In this document: positions 27,614-38,775 of the stretch, in pieces
Position numbering within the stretch: the first letter of the stretch is position 1
Layout of the letters: every line of letters starts with the position of its first letter
Assembly (NCBI GenBank): GCA_958295485.1
Contig: OY282354.1
Span: 1 to 64,000 of the forward strand
Reading direction: 5' to 3'
Source: an uncultured Gammaproteobacteria bacterium
GTDB taxonomy: Bacteria > Pseudomonadota > Gammaproteobacteria > Eutrophobiales > Eutrophobiaceae
Length of the DNA stretch: 64,000 nucleotides
Program-made: the position numbers and the translations under genes
The notes under the pieces: model-generated
Databases searched by the model: none
What the model was told of the DNA's origin: nothing
The model's input: only the letters and a program-made list of their open reading frames with translations

Positions 27614-28102
27614 TCAGCTGACATGATACTTGCGTCGAATGCCGCGCATGGTAACAAATAACCAGGGCCACAATAACATGCTGGTAACAGCCGGCGCCCA
27701 AAATGACCAATGCTGGGGTGGAACGCCCGTCATGCCGCGTATCCACAGTGTGTAGAACTGAAACAGGATTAAATAAAAACAAATGAGCAAGGATTGTTGT
27801 GTCAGGGGAAATACCCTGATTTGTCGATGCCTCTGGTTCGTAAAGTAGGCAATAACGGATAGTCCGAGGGCATTTTGACCCAGCAGCGCCCCGGTCTGCA
27901 CGTCCAGCAGAAACCCGAGCAACCAGGCAATGCCGATGCCTATCCGCAGGGGCAGGGCCATGCACCAATAAACCAACACCATGACAACCCAGGCCGGCCA
28001 CCAGTTAACCAGCCATTCAGGCAGCGGCATGGCCGTCAGCAGCAAGGCAATAATGAAACTGAGAATGATCACCCAACCGGCGTTATGTTTAGCGACAAAC
28101 AT
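27614..28102 (-). CDS. mreD: Rod-shape-determining membrane protein MreD
   Basis: The 162-residue hydrophobic protein has five to six membrane segments and the conserved LLGFLLDVQTGALLGQNALGLSVIA core of MreD, part of the elongasome. The ATG at 28102 overlaps the mreC stop by one base (TAATG), so translation is coupled. Confidence 0.93.
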   Translation of the reverse strand: MFVAKHNAGWVIILSFIIALLLTAMPLPEWLVNWWPAWVVMVLVYWCMALPLRIGIGIAWLLGFLLDVQTGALLGQNALGLSVIAYFTNQRHRQIRVFPLTQQSLLICFYLILFQFYTLWIRGMTGVPPQHWSFWAPAVTSMLLWPWLFVTMRGIRRKYHVS

Positions 28103-28926
28103 TAATTCATCACCACTTCGGCGGCTGCCTTGTTTTCCTGCGTATTATCGGTATGAGGCCAGACTAATAATACTTCCTGGCTTTGGTCGAACTTGGCGCT
28201 GGGCAATACGGTCACATTAGAAAAGGTCTCTCCCGGAATATGGGATATGTCGGATACTGTTCCCACCGGATAACCCTTGGGAAACCGCCGGCCCAGACCG
28301 GATGAGACAATTAAATCACCTTCCTTGATATCCGCATTGGCCGAAAGATACTCCAACAGCAGAATATCATTCCGACCGGCGCCAACTGCGATGGACCGCA
28401 GCCCGTTGCGATTTATCTGCACCGGCATCGAATGAGTCGAGTCGGTGATTAACAGCACGGTGCTTGAAAATGGGCCGACGTGTATTACCTGGCCCATGAT
28501 ACCGTCCGAATCAACCACGGGCTGGCCGTCATAAACCCCTTCTCTTTGGCCTTTATTGATAATTATTTGCTGGCGAAACGGCTGTAATTCAACCTCGACC
28601 AGTTCCGCCACCAACACGCGTTCGTGCAGCTCGACCGAGGAGGCGAGCAAGGCCCTGAGGCGCCGGTTTTCTTCCTGAAAAATTGAAAATCGTTGCAGCC
28701 TGGAATTTAATAACAGTCGCTCTTGACGTAATCTTTGATTCTCCTCCAGCAACGCTTTTCTTGTCACCAGGGATTCTGATATTTTGCGGGATAAATCGAG
28801 GGGCAGACTTACCATGTATTGCAGTGGATAAACAATTGTCGAAATGACAGCCCGCACCGATTCCAAATGACCCTGCCTGTGATCAACCGTCATCAGAACT
28901 ATGGATGCCAATATAAATATAACCAA
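28102..28926 (-). CDS. mreC: Rod-shape-determining protein MreC
   Basis: Periplasmic elongasome scaffold with a single N-terminal membrane segment, a coiled coil (about 55-95) and the beta domains with GQRE.VYDGQPVV, GIMGQVIHVGPFSS and VSSGLGRRFPKGYPVG. No ATG fits the family's N-terminus. The frame has TTG at 28926, but family-like residues (LKSLSADVR) continue upstream to an in-frame stop near 28990. CTG 28953 or ATT 28968, the latter preceded by GAGGAAAG, are therefore candidate starts. Coordinates given use TTG. It lies between mreB and mreD. Confidence 0.92.
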   Translation of the reverse strand: MVIFILASIVLMTVDHRQGHLESVRAVISTIVYPLQYMVSLPLDLSRKISESLVTRKALLEENQRLRQERLLLNSRLQRFSIFQEENRRLRALLASSVELHERVLVAELVEVELQPFRQQIIINKGQREGVYDGQPVVDSDGIMGQVIHVGPFSSTVLLITDSTHSMPVQINRNGLRSIAVGAGRNDILLLEYLSANADIKEGDLIVSSGLGRRFPKGYPVGTVSDISHIPGETFSNVTVLPSAKFDQSQEVLLVWPHTDNTQENKAAAEVVMN

Positions 28927-29015
28927 CCTGACGTCGGCTGAAAGGCTTTTCAGGAATAAGGTTTTAATAAATTGCTTTCCTCAAGGAAGAAAATGCGCCG
29001 GCAACGCAACGACTT

Positions 29016-30071
<1,056 letters not shown>

Positions 30072-30140
30072 TCACTCACAAATTGCATCCAACATCAAGG
30101 GCGGGAACCAACCGGTATCAATATAAAATCGACTTTTTGT

Positions 30141-30176
30141 CTCAAGGAAGCCCCGCCACCTCAGGGTTTCCTTGAG
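30141..30176. promoter_or_regulatory. Perfectly spaced hairpin between the sulfotransferase gene and mreB
   Basis: Two 13-base arms (30141-30153 and 30164-30176, CTCAAGGAA... paired with ...TTCCTTGAG) pair with one G-U wobble around a 10-base loop. Neither strand has a T-run directly after the stem, so it is not a canonical intrinsic terminator. It could be a terminator of another kind, an mRNA-stability element or an operator for mreB. Confidence 0.5.
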
Positions 30177-30207
30177 AATGCACGCGTCAGAAATAATGAT
30201 AACCGGT

Positions 30208-31239
30208 TTACAGGGGATAGCCAAGCAGTTCAAGGCCCGGACGACAGGCCCGGGCGACGGCGTCCTGTTGCGCGGGCTCGAGTTTTGCAAACCGCGACGA
30301 CGTTTGGCGCGGAATGGCGGAAGCCTCGCGCAACCATGCTTCATCCTCAAGTTGGGGGGAGATGAATCCAATCAGGCGCCGAAGTTGCTCCTCCGGGTTT
30401 GCTTGCACGTCCTCAAACCGGAGATTCAACAAGCGTTCAGGCGGCAACCGGCTGAAAACTCTTTGCCCCCTTTCTATCATTCCACTCCAGAATGTCGCAA
30501 AGTCTGTGAGGGTCAGCTTGTCGTGGGGCAACCACTCGGGGCGGAAAAAGGCGCTCACAAACGGTTCCAGCCAGGGACTGATGCGATCCCAGTGTTTCCC
30601 CCTGGCCATTAACTCCATCATGTCGATTCCTACAGTCGGAAACGCCCGCATGGTCGCCACAATCATGCGAAACAGGTAGTGATTGCTCATTGAGAGGGCG
30701 GTCTCTCGTCCGTCCCGATACACGTGGATCACCCGCGCCTCGGGAAACTGGCGCAACAGCCTGGAGGCGAAAAGCAGGGAGCCCCCTGAGCGTTCGGCCC
30801 AGACGCGCCGGTTGAAGCGCTCGCCCAACCACTCGAAATGCCGCCGAAAATGGTCTGCGGGAGACTGCCTGGATTGCCCCCGGACCACCGGCCCCAGTTC
30901 GTCGAACAGCGCTTCGTATCGCTCAGTAAGGTGCGGGAGGGTGGCGCAGAGAATGGGCGGCACATCAGCCTGTGAGAAGCGGGCGTCCGGCGCGTCAACG
31001 GGGTACAGCAACTCCTCGTAGCGCCCTTGCAGCATGAAGCGGGTGCGGTATTGTTGCCGGCTGTAGAGGCGCCACATATAAGGGCCGCTGACGCGCCGGC
31101 GAAGGAACGTTCTCAGCCCGATGAAGCTGAAAAACTCGGAGAGACTCAAGATTCGCGGGTGCCGATTCAGCACATCCGACACCATGGTTGAACCGCACCG
31201 CCCAGTGCTGAAAATGAAGACGGGGGGCAGGCTGAGCAC
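30208..31239 (-). CDS. PAPS-dependent sulfotransferase family protein
   Basis: The 343-residue protein begins PPVFIFSTGRCGSTM, the 5'-phosphosulfate-binding loop of sulfotransferases, and has the 3'-phosphate motif VIHVYRDGRETALS near residue 165. It would transfer sulfate from PAPS to an unknown acceptor. The start is GTG at 31239, seven bases after the MpaB-family gene's stop, so the two form a pair. Both lie between mreB and gatC, genes that are usually adjacent, which suggests insertion as cargo. Confidence 0.8.
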   Translation of the reverse strand: MLSLPPVFIFSTGRCGSTMVSDVLNRHPRILSLSEFFSFIGLRTFLRRRVSGPYMWRLYSRQQYRTRFMLQGRYEELLYPVDAPDARFSQADVPPILCATLPHLTERYEALFDELGPVVRGQSRQSPADHFRRHFEWLGERFNRRVWAERSGGSLLFASRLLRQFPEARVIHVYRDGRETALSMSNHYLFRMIVATMRAFPTVGIDMMELMARGKHWDRISPWLEPFVSAFFRPEWLPHDKLTLTDFATFWSGMIERGQRVFSRLPPERLLNLRFEDVQANPEEQLRRLIGFISPQLEDEAWLREASAIPRQTSSRFAKLEPAQQDAVARACRPGLELLGYPL

Positions 31240-31245
31240 GGTGGC

Positions 31246-32439
31246 CTACCATGGCTTCGCCAGGTCGGCGCGCAGTTGGTCGGGCAGGCGGTAACTGAGG
31301 TCGTCCAGCACCGAGGCGTCAAGAAGAAAAGAGAAATGTTCGCCACGCCATTTCTGGGCCAGGCGCGGAAATTGCGCTTGCGCGGCTTGGTGAATCCGGC
31401 GCTTCCATCTTAGCCACCTTAACAATCCCCCCGTGAAGCGGCGGGGGAACCGGAGCTGGTCTGCAAGCTCATCCCCCAGCAGCGCGCGGGAAACTCGTTG
31501 CACATGGATCGTCATGGCCCGCCGGGCCGTGGCCTTGTCAAGGCCGGCGATGTCCGGCAGGGCGTTGACCAATGAATTGGCGATGACAACCGCTTCTTCG
31601 CCGGGCGGCGGTTCGCAAACGTTCGCAACCCGGTACAGTTCGACCGTTTTTTCTTCGTCCCCTTCAAACAACAACTCCTCGGGGGAACCGATCAGCCAGG
31701 AGGCGTAGCGCCAGGTCTGCATGAAACCAGCGCGAGCTTCAGCATCCAGCTCCGCGCCTAATTTCATTGCCTGTCGCAACATGGTCGCAGAGAAATTCGC
31801 TGAGGCCAACGCCATATGGGCGCTGCTCAAAGGCGCGCCGTAAACGGACTCGTCCCACTCGTCCGCCAAGGCGCGGATCTGTCGCCGGACCTGGGCATGC
31901 ACCAGCCGGATGCGGACGGACAGCTTCCAACCCTCCCCTTCCCGGCTGAGGCTTCCGGGCAACATGATCTCTATAAAGTGCCTGGTGTTTTGCCGTATCC
32001 TTCTAAGGCCGTGTTCCGTGGTGACGCGACCGGTCATGTGGAACGCCTTGCTGATCAGGGCGGCGGCGTTTTGCAGGGTGACGATGAAGAAGGCGGGAAT
32101 GAACAGGTCCGAGTATTGGTGGAAGGCACGGCAACCCGCGTAAGTCGCCTCCGGGTCAAACCAGGCCGGCGGGGTTTCAATTTCATCGAAAAAGTCTTGC
32201 AGGGGCTGCGGCGCTTCCCGAAAAGCCGGCGCATCCGCGTCCATGCCAGCCTGGATCAGGTGGTGCACCCTGGCTTGGTCAAACGGGGCCAGGGCCGCGA
32301 CGGCGGCATCCGCCACCGGATCGTCAACGGTGGTGTATTTCATGTAGTTGGCGGCCAACCCGGGGTCGGTCCGCCGCGCTTTGTCGTAGCCGTCCGCGTA
32401 GATCGATGGCACGCTTATATTCATTTGAGCCGTTTTCAT
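31246..32439 (-). CDS. MpaB/latex-clearing-protein family (DUF2236) oxygenase-like protein
   Basis: The 397-residue, largely helical protein has family-like segments GLRRIRQNTRHFIEIM and KLSVRIRLVHAQVRRQI. Members (MpaB, Lcp) are haem-associated oxygenases or related enzymes, with the conserved Arg/Lys and His in this core. No signal peptide is seen, so it is probably cytoplasmic. It starts at ATG 32439 and is followed after 6 bp by the sulfotransferase. The function is unknown; a joint lipid or polyketide modification with the sulfotransferase is speculative. Confidence 0.7.
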   Translation of the reverse strand: MKTAQMNISVPSIYADGYDKARRTDPGLAANYMKYTTVDDPVADAAVAALAPFDQARVHHLIQAGMDADAPAFREAPQPLQDFFDEIETPPAWFDPEATYAGCRAFHQYSDLFIPAFFIVTLQNAAALISKAFHMTGRVTTEHGLRRIRQNTRHFIEIMLPGSLSREGEGWKLSVRIRLVHAQVRRQIRALADEWDESVYGAPLSSAHMALASANFSATMLRQAMKLGAELDAEARAGFMQTWRYASWLIGSPEELLFEGDEEKTVELYRVANVCEPPPGEEAVVIANSLVNALPDIAGLDKATARRAMTIHVQRVSRALLGDELADQLRFPRRFTGGLLRWLRWKRRIHQAAQAQFPRLAQKWRGEHFSFLLDASVLDDLSYRLPDQLRADLAKPW

Positions 32440-32815
32440 TACGTTCGAGCCTGTCGCCCCCCCTGTGGTTGCCGGCGCCTGAGCCGCTTCAATCCTGTTG
32501 TTGACAGCATTATAGCACTAAAAACAGAATGCAAGGTCAGCGGGCCGGGAGCAAAACCGCATCGACCTGCCCCAGGCAAGGGCAAGCGGGTCCAACCAGG
32601 CAGCAAAGCGCCAACCAGGGAGAGGGTGAAGTCCACCGGGGGGACCAGGGACGCCGCCGGCGATTATTGCTGAATTTCTAATTATATCAAGCCCCTGCAA
32701 GACATCCCGGCAAGCATCCGGGTGAAAAATGCAGCTTTGACAGGCGCGCGGGCTTTGGGCAAGTCGAGAGATATGATAGATTGCCGTTAATTCATTGACA
32801 AACAAGAATATTTTT
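32440..32815. other. Divergent intergenic region between the MpaB-family gene and gatC
   Basis: About 375 bp holds no supported gene. A minus-strand TATAAT lies at 32509-32514, 70 bp before the MpaB-family ATG, with only a poor -35 match. No RNA gene or strong repeat is seen. Confidence 0.5.
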
Positions 32816-33103
32816 ATGTCCTTCAATAAAACAACGGTACAAGACATCGCCTGGCTCGCAAGATTGGCTATAGATGACCAGTCCATAGCCGGTTATGAAA
32901 AGGACCTGACTGACATCCTGGCCCTGGTCGAGCGGATGAAAAAGGTGAACACGGCTGATATTCAACCCTTGGCGCATCCGCTGGAAATCGATACACAACT
33001 GCGACCGGATGCAGTGACGGAAGAAAATCAACGGGATGACTTTCAAAAAATCGCGCCCGCGATAACCGACGGCCATTACCTTGTTCCCAAATTCGTGGAA
33101 TGA
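32816..33103 (+). CDS. gatC: Asp-tRNA(Asn)/Glu-tRNA(Gln) amidotransferase subunit C
   Basis: The 95-residue protein starts at ATG 32816 (MSFNKTTVQDIAWLARLA), which matches the usual GatC length and N-terminus; an upstream TTG at 32795 would add seven untypical residues. It has the family's LARLA, DILALVERMKKVNT and the C-terminal DGHYLVPKFVE. GatC stabilises the GatA-GatB complex that amidates misacylated Glu-tRNA(Gln) or Asp-tRNA(Asn). First gene of gatCAB. Confidence 0.95.
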   Translation: MSFNKTTVQDIAWLARLAIDDQSIAGYEKDLTDILALVERMKKVNTADIQPLAHPLEIDTQLRPDAVTEENQRDDFQKIAPAITDGHYLVPKFVE

Positions 33104-33166
33104 TTTTTTCGGTGGACGAAACAAACAAGTCCCCAGGTAAACAAGCCGGGGAAACCCTTGCGACTC

Positions 33167-34621
33167 ATGCATGAATTCACGCTGGCAGAACTGTCCCACC
33201 TGCTGCAAAAACGGGAAATCAGCAGCGTCGAGCTCGTTGAAACCTGCCTGGAGAGGGCTGAGCAATTCAATGACGGCCTGAATTGCTTCATTTCATTGTT
33301 CCCGGAACCGGCGCTGGAACGGGCAAGACACGCGGATGAGTTGATCGGCGGCGGCAAGGCCGGCCCGTTAACGGGCATTCCTGTCGTCCACAAGGATATT
33401 TTCTGCACCGGTGGATTTAAAACCAGTTGCGCGTCAAAAATGCTGGATAACTTCATTGCCCCCTACGATGCCACTGTCGTAGATAAATTAAACATGGCCG
33501 GAAGCGTCATGCTCGGGAAAACCAATATGGATGAATTCGCCATGGGCTCATCCAGTGAAACCAGTTTTTACGGGCCTGTCAGAAACCCGTGGGATGCCAG
33601 CCGGGTTCCGGGCGGTTCGTCCGGTGGCTCAGCTTGCGCGGTCAGCGCAAGGTTGGCGCCGGCTGCAACCGGAACCGACACCGGGGGGTCAATAAGGCAA
33701 CCGGCGGCTTTATGTGGCGTGACAGGATTGAAACCCACCTATGGACGCGTGTCCCGCTACGGCATGATCGCATTTGCCTCCAGCTTGGACCAGGGCGGCC
33801 CCATCACTCAAACCGCGGAAGACGCGGCCCTGATGTTGGCGGCCATGTCCGGGTTTGATGAGAATGACGCCACCAGCGCCGAGGCAGGGGTTGATAATTA
33901 CACGGCCACGTTGAATAAAGAGATTAAAGGATTAAAAATCGGCCTGCCGGCGGAATATTTTTCCGAACAACTGGAGCGGCCTGTTACGGACGCGATAACT
34001 GCCGCATTGAATTTACTTGAAGAAGCAGGGGCATCGATAATCGAGATCGAGCTGCCCAACACCGAATTATCCATCCCGGTCTACTACGTGATAGCATCGG
34101 CTGAATGCTCGTCAAACCTGTCCCGTTACGATGGGGTCAGGTTTGGCTATCGTTGCGACAACCCGAAAGATATTGATGACCTGTTTTGTCGCTCCCGCGG
34201 TGAAGGTTTTGGGGATGAGGTTAAACGCCGGATAATGATCGGGACTTACGTACTGTCTGCAGGATACTACGATGCCTATTACCTGAAAGCGCAGCAAATC
34301 AGGCGGATGTTGCGGGATGAATTCAGCAACGCGCTAAAGCAGGTTGACGTGATAATTACGCCAACAACGCCGTCAACCGCGTTTCCCCTTGGCGCGCGCG
34401 TGGATGATCCCGTTTCAATGTACCTGTCCGATATTTATACCGTTTCCGTAAACCTTGCCGGGTTGCCGGCAATTTCAATTCCGGTCGGGTTTAACGACGG
34501 TCTGCCAATCGGGATGCAGGTTATCGGCGATTATTTTGGTGAAGCCCGGATTTTAAACGTTGCGCACCAGTATCAACAAATCACCGACTGGCACAAACGC
34601 GTTCCCAGGGACTACCAATAA
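33167..34621 (+). CDS. gatA: Asp-tRNA(Asn)/Glu-tRNA(Gln) amidotransferase subunit A
   Basis: The 484-residue amidase-signature protein has catalytic Lys76 (VVHKDIF), cis-Ser151 (GGSSGGSA) and nucleophile Ser175 (TGGSIRQPA). It hydrolyses glutamine to supply ammonia to GatB. I chose ATG 33167 because [13 protein letters not shown] matches the typical GatA start. TTG at 33158, with GGGGAAA seven bases upstream, is a real alternative. It is followed by gatB with 2 bp between them. Confidence 0.96.
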   Translation: MHEFTLAELSHLLQKREISSVELVETCLERAEQFNDGLNCFISLFPEPALERARHADELIGGGKAGPLTGIPVVHKDIFCTGGFKTSCASKMLDNFIAPYDATVVDKLNMAGSVMLGKTNMDEFAMGSSSETSFYGPVRNPWDASRVPGGSSGGSACAVSARLAPAATGTDTGGSIRQPAALCGVTGLKPTYGRVSRYGMIAFASSLDQGGPITQTAEDAALMLAAMSGFDENDATSAEAGVDNYTATLNKEIKGLKIGLPAEYFSEQLERPVTDAITAALNLLEEAGASIIEIELPNTELSIPVYYVIASAECSSNLSRYDGVRFGYRCDNPKDIDDLFCRSRGEGFGDEVKRRIMIGTYVLSAGYYDAYYLKAQQIRRMLRDEFSNALKQVDVIITPTTPSTAFPLGARVDDPVSMYLSDIYTVSVNLAGLPAISIPVGFNDGLPIGMQVIGDYFGEARILNVAHQYQQITDWHKRVPRDYQ

Positions 34622-34623
34622 CC

Positions 34624-36084
34624 ATGCAGTGGGAACCCGTCATCGGTCTTGAAATACACGTGCAGTTGGCGACGAAGAGTAAAATCTTCTCCGGGGCCGC
34701 CAACCGCTTCGGCGCGGCGGCCAATACCCAGGCCTGCGCCGTTGATTTGGGCCTGCCCGGGGCGCTGCCCGTCACGAACGAAGCAGTGCTGCGGATGGCG
34801 GTAAAATTCGGGCTCGCCGTCGATGCGACAATCGCCAAACGCTCGGTATTTGCAAGAAAAAACTATTTTTATCCGGACCTGCCGAAAGGCTACCAGATAA
34901 GCCAATATGAACTGCCCATCGTGCATGACGGCAGGATACGAATTGAATTGCGCGATGGCGCCGTCAAGGAGGTCGGCATTACCCGCGCGCACCTGGAAGA
35001 AGACGCCGGTAAATCCATGCATGAAGATTTCCCCGGGTTCACCGGCATTGATCTAAATCGCGCCGGGACACCGTTAATCGAGATCGTCTCCGAGCCTGAC
35101 ATGCGCGCCGCCGGGGAAGCGGTTGCCTACATGAAAAAAATACATTCCCTCGTCCGTTACCTGGAGATTTCCGATGGGAACATGCAGGAAGGATCATTCC
35201 GCTGTGACGCCAATGTATCAATACGACCGAAAGGTGAAACAAAACTGGGGACGCGAACGGAGACAAAAAACATCAACTCCTTCCGCTTTGTCGAGCAAGC
35301 GATAAATTATGAAATCCACCGGCAAATCGCCGTCGTCGAGGCCGGCAATGAGGTCTTTCAGGAGACGCTGCTGTTTGACCCGGTCAAAAATGAAACCCGG
35401 CCGATGCGAAGCAAGGAAGAGGCAAATGATTATCGATACTTTCCTGATCCGGATTTACCGCCGGTGGTGATTGACAATGCCTATATCGAAACCATCAGGG
35501 CACAACTGCCGGAGCTACCGGAACAGAAACGCCGGCGGTTCATGGATGACTTCGGCCTGTCTGAATACGACAGCAGCTACCTGACGGCCAGCAAGGATAC
35601 GGCCGATTACTTTGAAACCGCGGTGGCCGCGACAAAGGGTGAAGCCAAGCTAATCGCAAACTGGATCATGAGTGAGTTGAGCGCGGCCCTGAACAGGGAT
35701 AACATCGACATCAACGTCGCCAGGGTAACCGCGGAGATGTTGGCCGGACTGGTCAATCGAATCGCCGACAATACCGTTTCAAACAAAATCGCCAGGCAGG
35801 TGTTCGGGGCCATGTGGCGGGGGGAGGGCAGCGCCGATGACATTATCGAAAAGCAGGGACTGAAACAGGTTACCGACACCGGCGAAATCGAAAAATCAGT
35901 GGATGAAGTCATAGCCGAAAGCGGCGCGCAATTAGAGCAGTACCGGAACGCCCCGCCGGAAAAACAGGGAAAACTGGTCGGCTATTTCGTCGGCCAGGTA
36001 ATGAAAAAATCCAGGGGCAAGGCCAACCCGAAGCAGGTCAACCAACTGCTATCAGCGAAACTGAAAAACCTGGGCCGGGGATAA
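34624..36084 (+). CDS. gatB: Asp-tRNA(Asn)/Glu-tRNA(Gln) amidotransferase subunit B
   Basis: The 486-residue protein starts [25 protein letters not shown], the GatB signature, with the kinase/transamidase cradle and the C-terminal YqeY-like helical tail ending [12 protein letters not shown]. It activates the tRNA-bound Glu/Asp carboxylate and amidates it. Its last ~180 bp are duplicated in inverted orientation at 43042-43233, 7 kb away. The gene itself is intact. Confidence 0.97.
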   Translation: MQWEPVIGLEIHVQLATKSKIFSGAANRFGAAANTQACAVDLGLPGALPVTNEAVLRMAVKFGLAVDATIAKRSVFARKNYFYPDLPKGYQISQYELPIVHDGRIRIELRDGAVKEVGITRAHLEEDAGKSMHEDFPGFTGIDLNRAGTPLIEIVSEPDMRAAGEAVAYMKKIHSLVRYLEISDGNMQEGSFRCDANVSIRPKGETKLGTRTETKNINSFRFVEQAINYEIHRQIAVVEAGNEVFQETLLFDPVKNETRPMRSKEEANDYRYFPDPDLPPVVIDNAYIETIRAQLPELPEQKRRRFMDDFGLSEYDSSYLTASKDTADYFETAVAATKGEAKLIANWIMSELSAALNRDNIDINVARVTAEMLAGLVNRIADNTVSNKIARQVFGAMWRGEGSADDIIEKQGLKQVTDTGEIEKSVDEVIAESGAQLEQYRNAPPEKQGKLVGYFVGQVMKKSRGKANPKQVNQLLSAKLKNLGRG

Positions 36085-36095
36085 GCTCTACTGCC
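35903..36095 (+). repeat. gatB 3'-end repeat, left (parental) copy
   Basis: The last ~180 bp of gatB plus about 11 bp beyond its stop are present again, inverted, at 43042-43233. I see only a few mismatches (for example AGGGGC against AAAGGC in the lysine-rich stretch, and GGGGATAAG against GGAGATAAG at the end). The repeat reaches into the last codons of the convergent RHH gene. Confidence 0.9.
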
Positions 36096-36327
36096 CTTCC
36101 CGAAAACGTCTTGTTTCCTCGACCGCCAGGGCCATTGCCTCGTCAGCGTTCAATCCGGACTTCGCCCGTGCCTTGGCAACGATCTCCTGGGCGGTGTCGC
36201 AGGGTTGGATACCCCTCAACTCCAGACTCTCCTTGATGATTGACCCGATGGAACGCTTTTGCCGCGCCGCGGCTTCTTTCAATGCGCGGTGTGTCCGGTC
36301 AGCTAATTTAATGGTCATGCGAACCAT
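36088..36327 (-). CDS. Ribbon-helix-helix (CopG/Arc-like) protein, orphan antitoxin-like
   Basis: The 79-residue protein has an N-terminal RHH pattern (MTIKLADRTHRALKEAAARQKRSIGS) and an acidic C-terminal tail. It has the form of antitoxins that bind their own operator. GGAG lies eight bases before the ATG at 36327. No toxin gene follows: its stop abuts the convergent gatB end, and the duplicated gatB segment overlaps its last codons. It is the first gene inside the accessory island. Confidence 0.7.
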   Translation of the reverse strand: MVRMTIKLADRTHRALKEAAARQKRSIGSIIKESLELRGIQPCDTAQEIVAKARAKSGLNADEAMALAVEETRRFREGQ

Positions 36328-36511
36328 GCCATGTACTCCAATCTATAGTCTTTGATTTAATCAGTCTAACATCATAACGCCAAACCAGGAATAGGGGAGA
36401 GGGTCAACAGGCTTATAAGATTTTACAAATTACTATGCCCGGATGGCCTGTTGATGGGAGAATGGTGAAAGTATACTGTTGACTACAGGGTGGTACTACT
36501 CGGAGAGGACT

Positions 36512-37687
36512 ATGCTTACGGAAAAATATCGACGAATTCAATTGAATGCTGCCGGTATGCCGGATGTCAATGCCGACGCCGCCATCACTGCGCTTAATAA
36601 CCATTTCGACCCGGAGGATTTTTTTGTGACCCGGAATGGCGAGGCGCTGGAAGTCTGGCTGCGACAGGTTGACCTGAACGCCTTGTCTGATGCTGTCAAG
36701 ACGGTGTTCACAAAGCATGATGGTTTCGGGGCGATGGCCGGGATTTTGCCGGCGGTGGAGGGGATCAGAAGCTATGGCATCAACGGAAACAAGCGCCTGT
36801 ACGTTGGCTATAACAAAGAGCGCAAGGTGGTTGACCGCAAGGAGAAAGAACGGCGCCGGGGCAAGCATTACTACGCCAACGATCATGGGTTCTGCCGGCA
36901 GGGTAACCCGCTACCCCATGCGTTCGTTGACCGGATGGTATGCGGAGACAGCGAGGACGTGCTGAAGCAATTACCGGACAACTGCATTGACCTGGTGTTT
37001 ACCTCGCCGCCGTACAACTTCGGACTGGGCTATCAGGAACCTCGCGACGCCAATAATGGTGACGCCACGGATTGGGAATCCTACTTTGCCAAACTATTTC
37101 GCGTATTTGACGAGTGTATCAGGGTACTCAAATACGGCGGACGCATCATCGTCAACGTGCAGCCGTTGTTCTCGGATTACATTCCCAGTCATCACGTCAT
37201 CTCTAATTATTTTATGGAGAGGCGGCTCATCTGGAAAGGCGAAATCCTGTGGGAAAAGAACAACTACAACTGCAAGTATACGGCTTGGGGAAGCTGGAAA
37301 AGCCCGTCCAGCCCCTACCTGAAATATACTTGGGAGTTCCTGGAAGTCTTCTGCAAGGGCGACCTCAAAAAGTCCGGTAAATCCATCAACGCTGACATTG
37401 ACGCCGAGTCGTTCAAGGAATGGGTAATGGCTAAATGGTCAATCGCTCCGGAGCGGAGAATGCAGGAATTCGGCCATCCGGCGATGTTCCCGGAGGAACT
37501 TGCCCGGCGGGTTATGCTGTTATTCAGTTTCCGCGGCGATACTGTACTTGACCCGTTTGCGGGTGTCGGAACGACGTGTGTAGCGGCTCGTCGCAATGAG
37601 CGCAGATTTCTCGGTATAGATAGCGCGCGGGAATACTGCGCCACTGCCGGGGCCAGGCTGAAAAGCATTCAAACGCAGGGATTGTGA
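36512..37687 (+). CDS. Site-specific DNA methyltransferase, TSPPY (beta) class, 1
   Basis: The 391-residue protein has TSPPY (164-168, catalytic) ahead of DPFAGVGTT (SAM binding), the order of beta-class amino-methyltransferases. TSPPY is typical of N4-cytosine enzymes; N6-adenine activity is not excluded. The ATG at 36512 is set by GGAGAGG three bases upstream. The first ~130 residues form a separate N-terminal domain of unknown role, ending in a basic KERKVVDRKEKERRRGK stretch. A second, related methyltransferase follows 73 bp downstream. No restriction enzyme is recognised nearby. Confidence 0.88.
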   Translation: MLTEKYRRIQLNAAGMPDVNADAAITALNNHFDPEDFFVTRNGEALEVWLRQVDLNALSDAVKTVFTKHDGFGAMAGILPAVEGIRSYGINGNKRLYVGYNKERKVVDRKEKERRRGKHYYANDHGFCRQGNPLPHAFVDRMVCGDSEDVLKQLPDNCIDLVFTSPPYNFGLGYQEPRDANNGDATDWESYFAKLFRVFDECIRVLKYGGRIIVNVQPLFSDYIPSHHVISNYFMERRLIWKGEILWEKNNYNCKYTAWGSWKSPSSPYLKYTWEFLEVFCKGDLKKSGKSINADIDAESFKEWVMAKWSIAPERRMQEFGHPAMFPEELARRVMLLFSFRGDTVLDPFAGVGTTCVAARRNERRFLGIDSAREYCATAGARLKSIQTQGL

Positions 37688-37760
37688 TAGTATCGGCTTG
37701 GGTAGCAAGACAAGATATAATCCGCGCCTGCAATCGAAACGTTCCAACATAGAGAAATAT

Positions 37761-38678
37761 ATGGCCTCTGGGGTGCATGAACAAAAGCGTTCCGGCACTG
37801 AGACAAGTCCGTTTGGAACTTCCGGGCGGGTCAATCACGACTCGACGAAGTTTTATGAGAGCCGGTTATATGAAGGTTTGCAGGATGGAGAAAAGGTCAA
37901 TCACGTTGAAAATGACGTTCCCGAAAAAAACCTGAATAAGATTTTCTGTAAATCCAGTGAAAAAATGGACGAGTTGCCCGATAACAGCGTCCATTTGATG
38001 GTGACTTCACCCCCCTACAATGTATCCAAGGAATATGATGATAATTTGAGTTTGAATGAGTACCTGGATTTGTTGAATACCGTTTGGCGCGAGACGTACC
38101 GGGCGCTGGTCCCGGGTGGTCGCGCCTGTATCAATGTCGCCAATCTTGGGCGAAAGCCTTATATACCGCTCCATAGTCACATCATAGAGGGAATGCACGA
38201 AATCGGTTACCTCATGCGCGGAGAGATAATCTGGAATAAGGCTTCAAGCGCGAGTCCTTCGACGGCCTGGGGAAGTTGGCTCTCGGCGGCCAATCCCGTC
38301 CTGAGGGATATTCACGAGTATATCCTGGTTTTTTCCAAGGGGACATTTTCAAGAAAGAAGGAAAACAAGTACAGCACGATTGAGAAAGAAGAATTTCTTG
38401 AATGGACAAAGAGTGTATGGACGTTCCCGGCCGTTTCGGCGAAACAAATCGGACACCCCGCCCCGTTCCCGGAGGAATTGCCCCATCGTCTTATCCGGTT
38501 GTACACCTTTGAAGACGATGTAATTTTAGACCCTTTCGCCGGCAGTGGGTCAGCATGTCTGGCGGCGGTCAAGGATAAACGCAACTATATTGGATATGAG
38601 ATTGATCCCGGGTATGTGGACTTGGCGGAAAGAAGGATCTCCGATCACATTGAACAATTACACCTGCCCAAGGAATAG
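37761..38678 (+). CDS. Site-specific DNA methyltransferase, TSPPY (beta) class, 2
   Basis: The 305-residue protein from ATG 37761 (preceded by AGAGAAA); an in-frame TTG at 37698 would add 21 residues. It has TSPPYN (about 82-87), a SPSTAWGSW stretch and DPFAGSGSA near the C-terminus. Parallel motifs (GHPAMFPEELARR in the first enzyme and GHPAPFPEELPHR here) show the two are related but well diverged. Paired methyltransferases are known where each strand of an asymmetric site is methylated. A cognate nuclease is not visible. Confidence 0.87.
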   Translation: MASGVHEQKRSGTETSPFGTSGRVNHDSTKFYESRLYEGLQDGEKVNHVENDVPEKNLNKIFCKSSEKMDELPDNSVHLMVTSPPYNVSKEYDDNLSLNEYLDLLNTVWRETYRALVPGGRACINVANLGRKPYIPLHSHIIEGMHEIGYLMRGEIIWNKASSASPSTAWGSWLSAANPVLRDIHEYILVFSKGTFSRKKENKYSTIEKEEFLEWTKSVWTFPAVSAKQIGHPAPFPEELPHRLIRLYTFEDDVILDPFAGSGSACLAAVKDKRNYIGYEIDPGYVDLAERRISDHIEQLHLPKE

Positions 38679-38775
38679 CGATGGTTGACAGGGCGTCCCA
38701 CCGGACGACAATCGTTTTACAGCGCTGATGAGTAAAAGGGTTTATCCCATGTATTCGTAATCAGGCAGGTAATAT

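Noticed and set aside
30141..30176. Hairpin as a classical Rho-independent terminator
   Set aside because: There is no T-run after the stem on either strand, so it is listed only as a regulatory hairpin.
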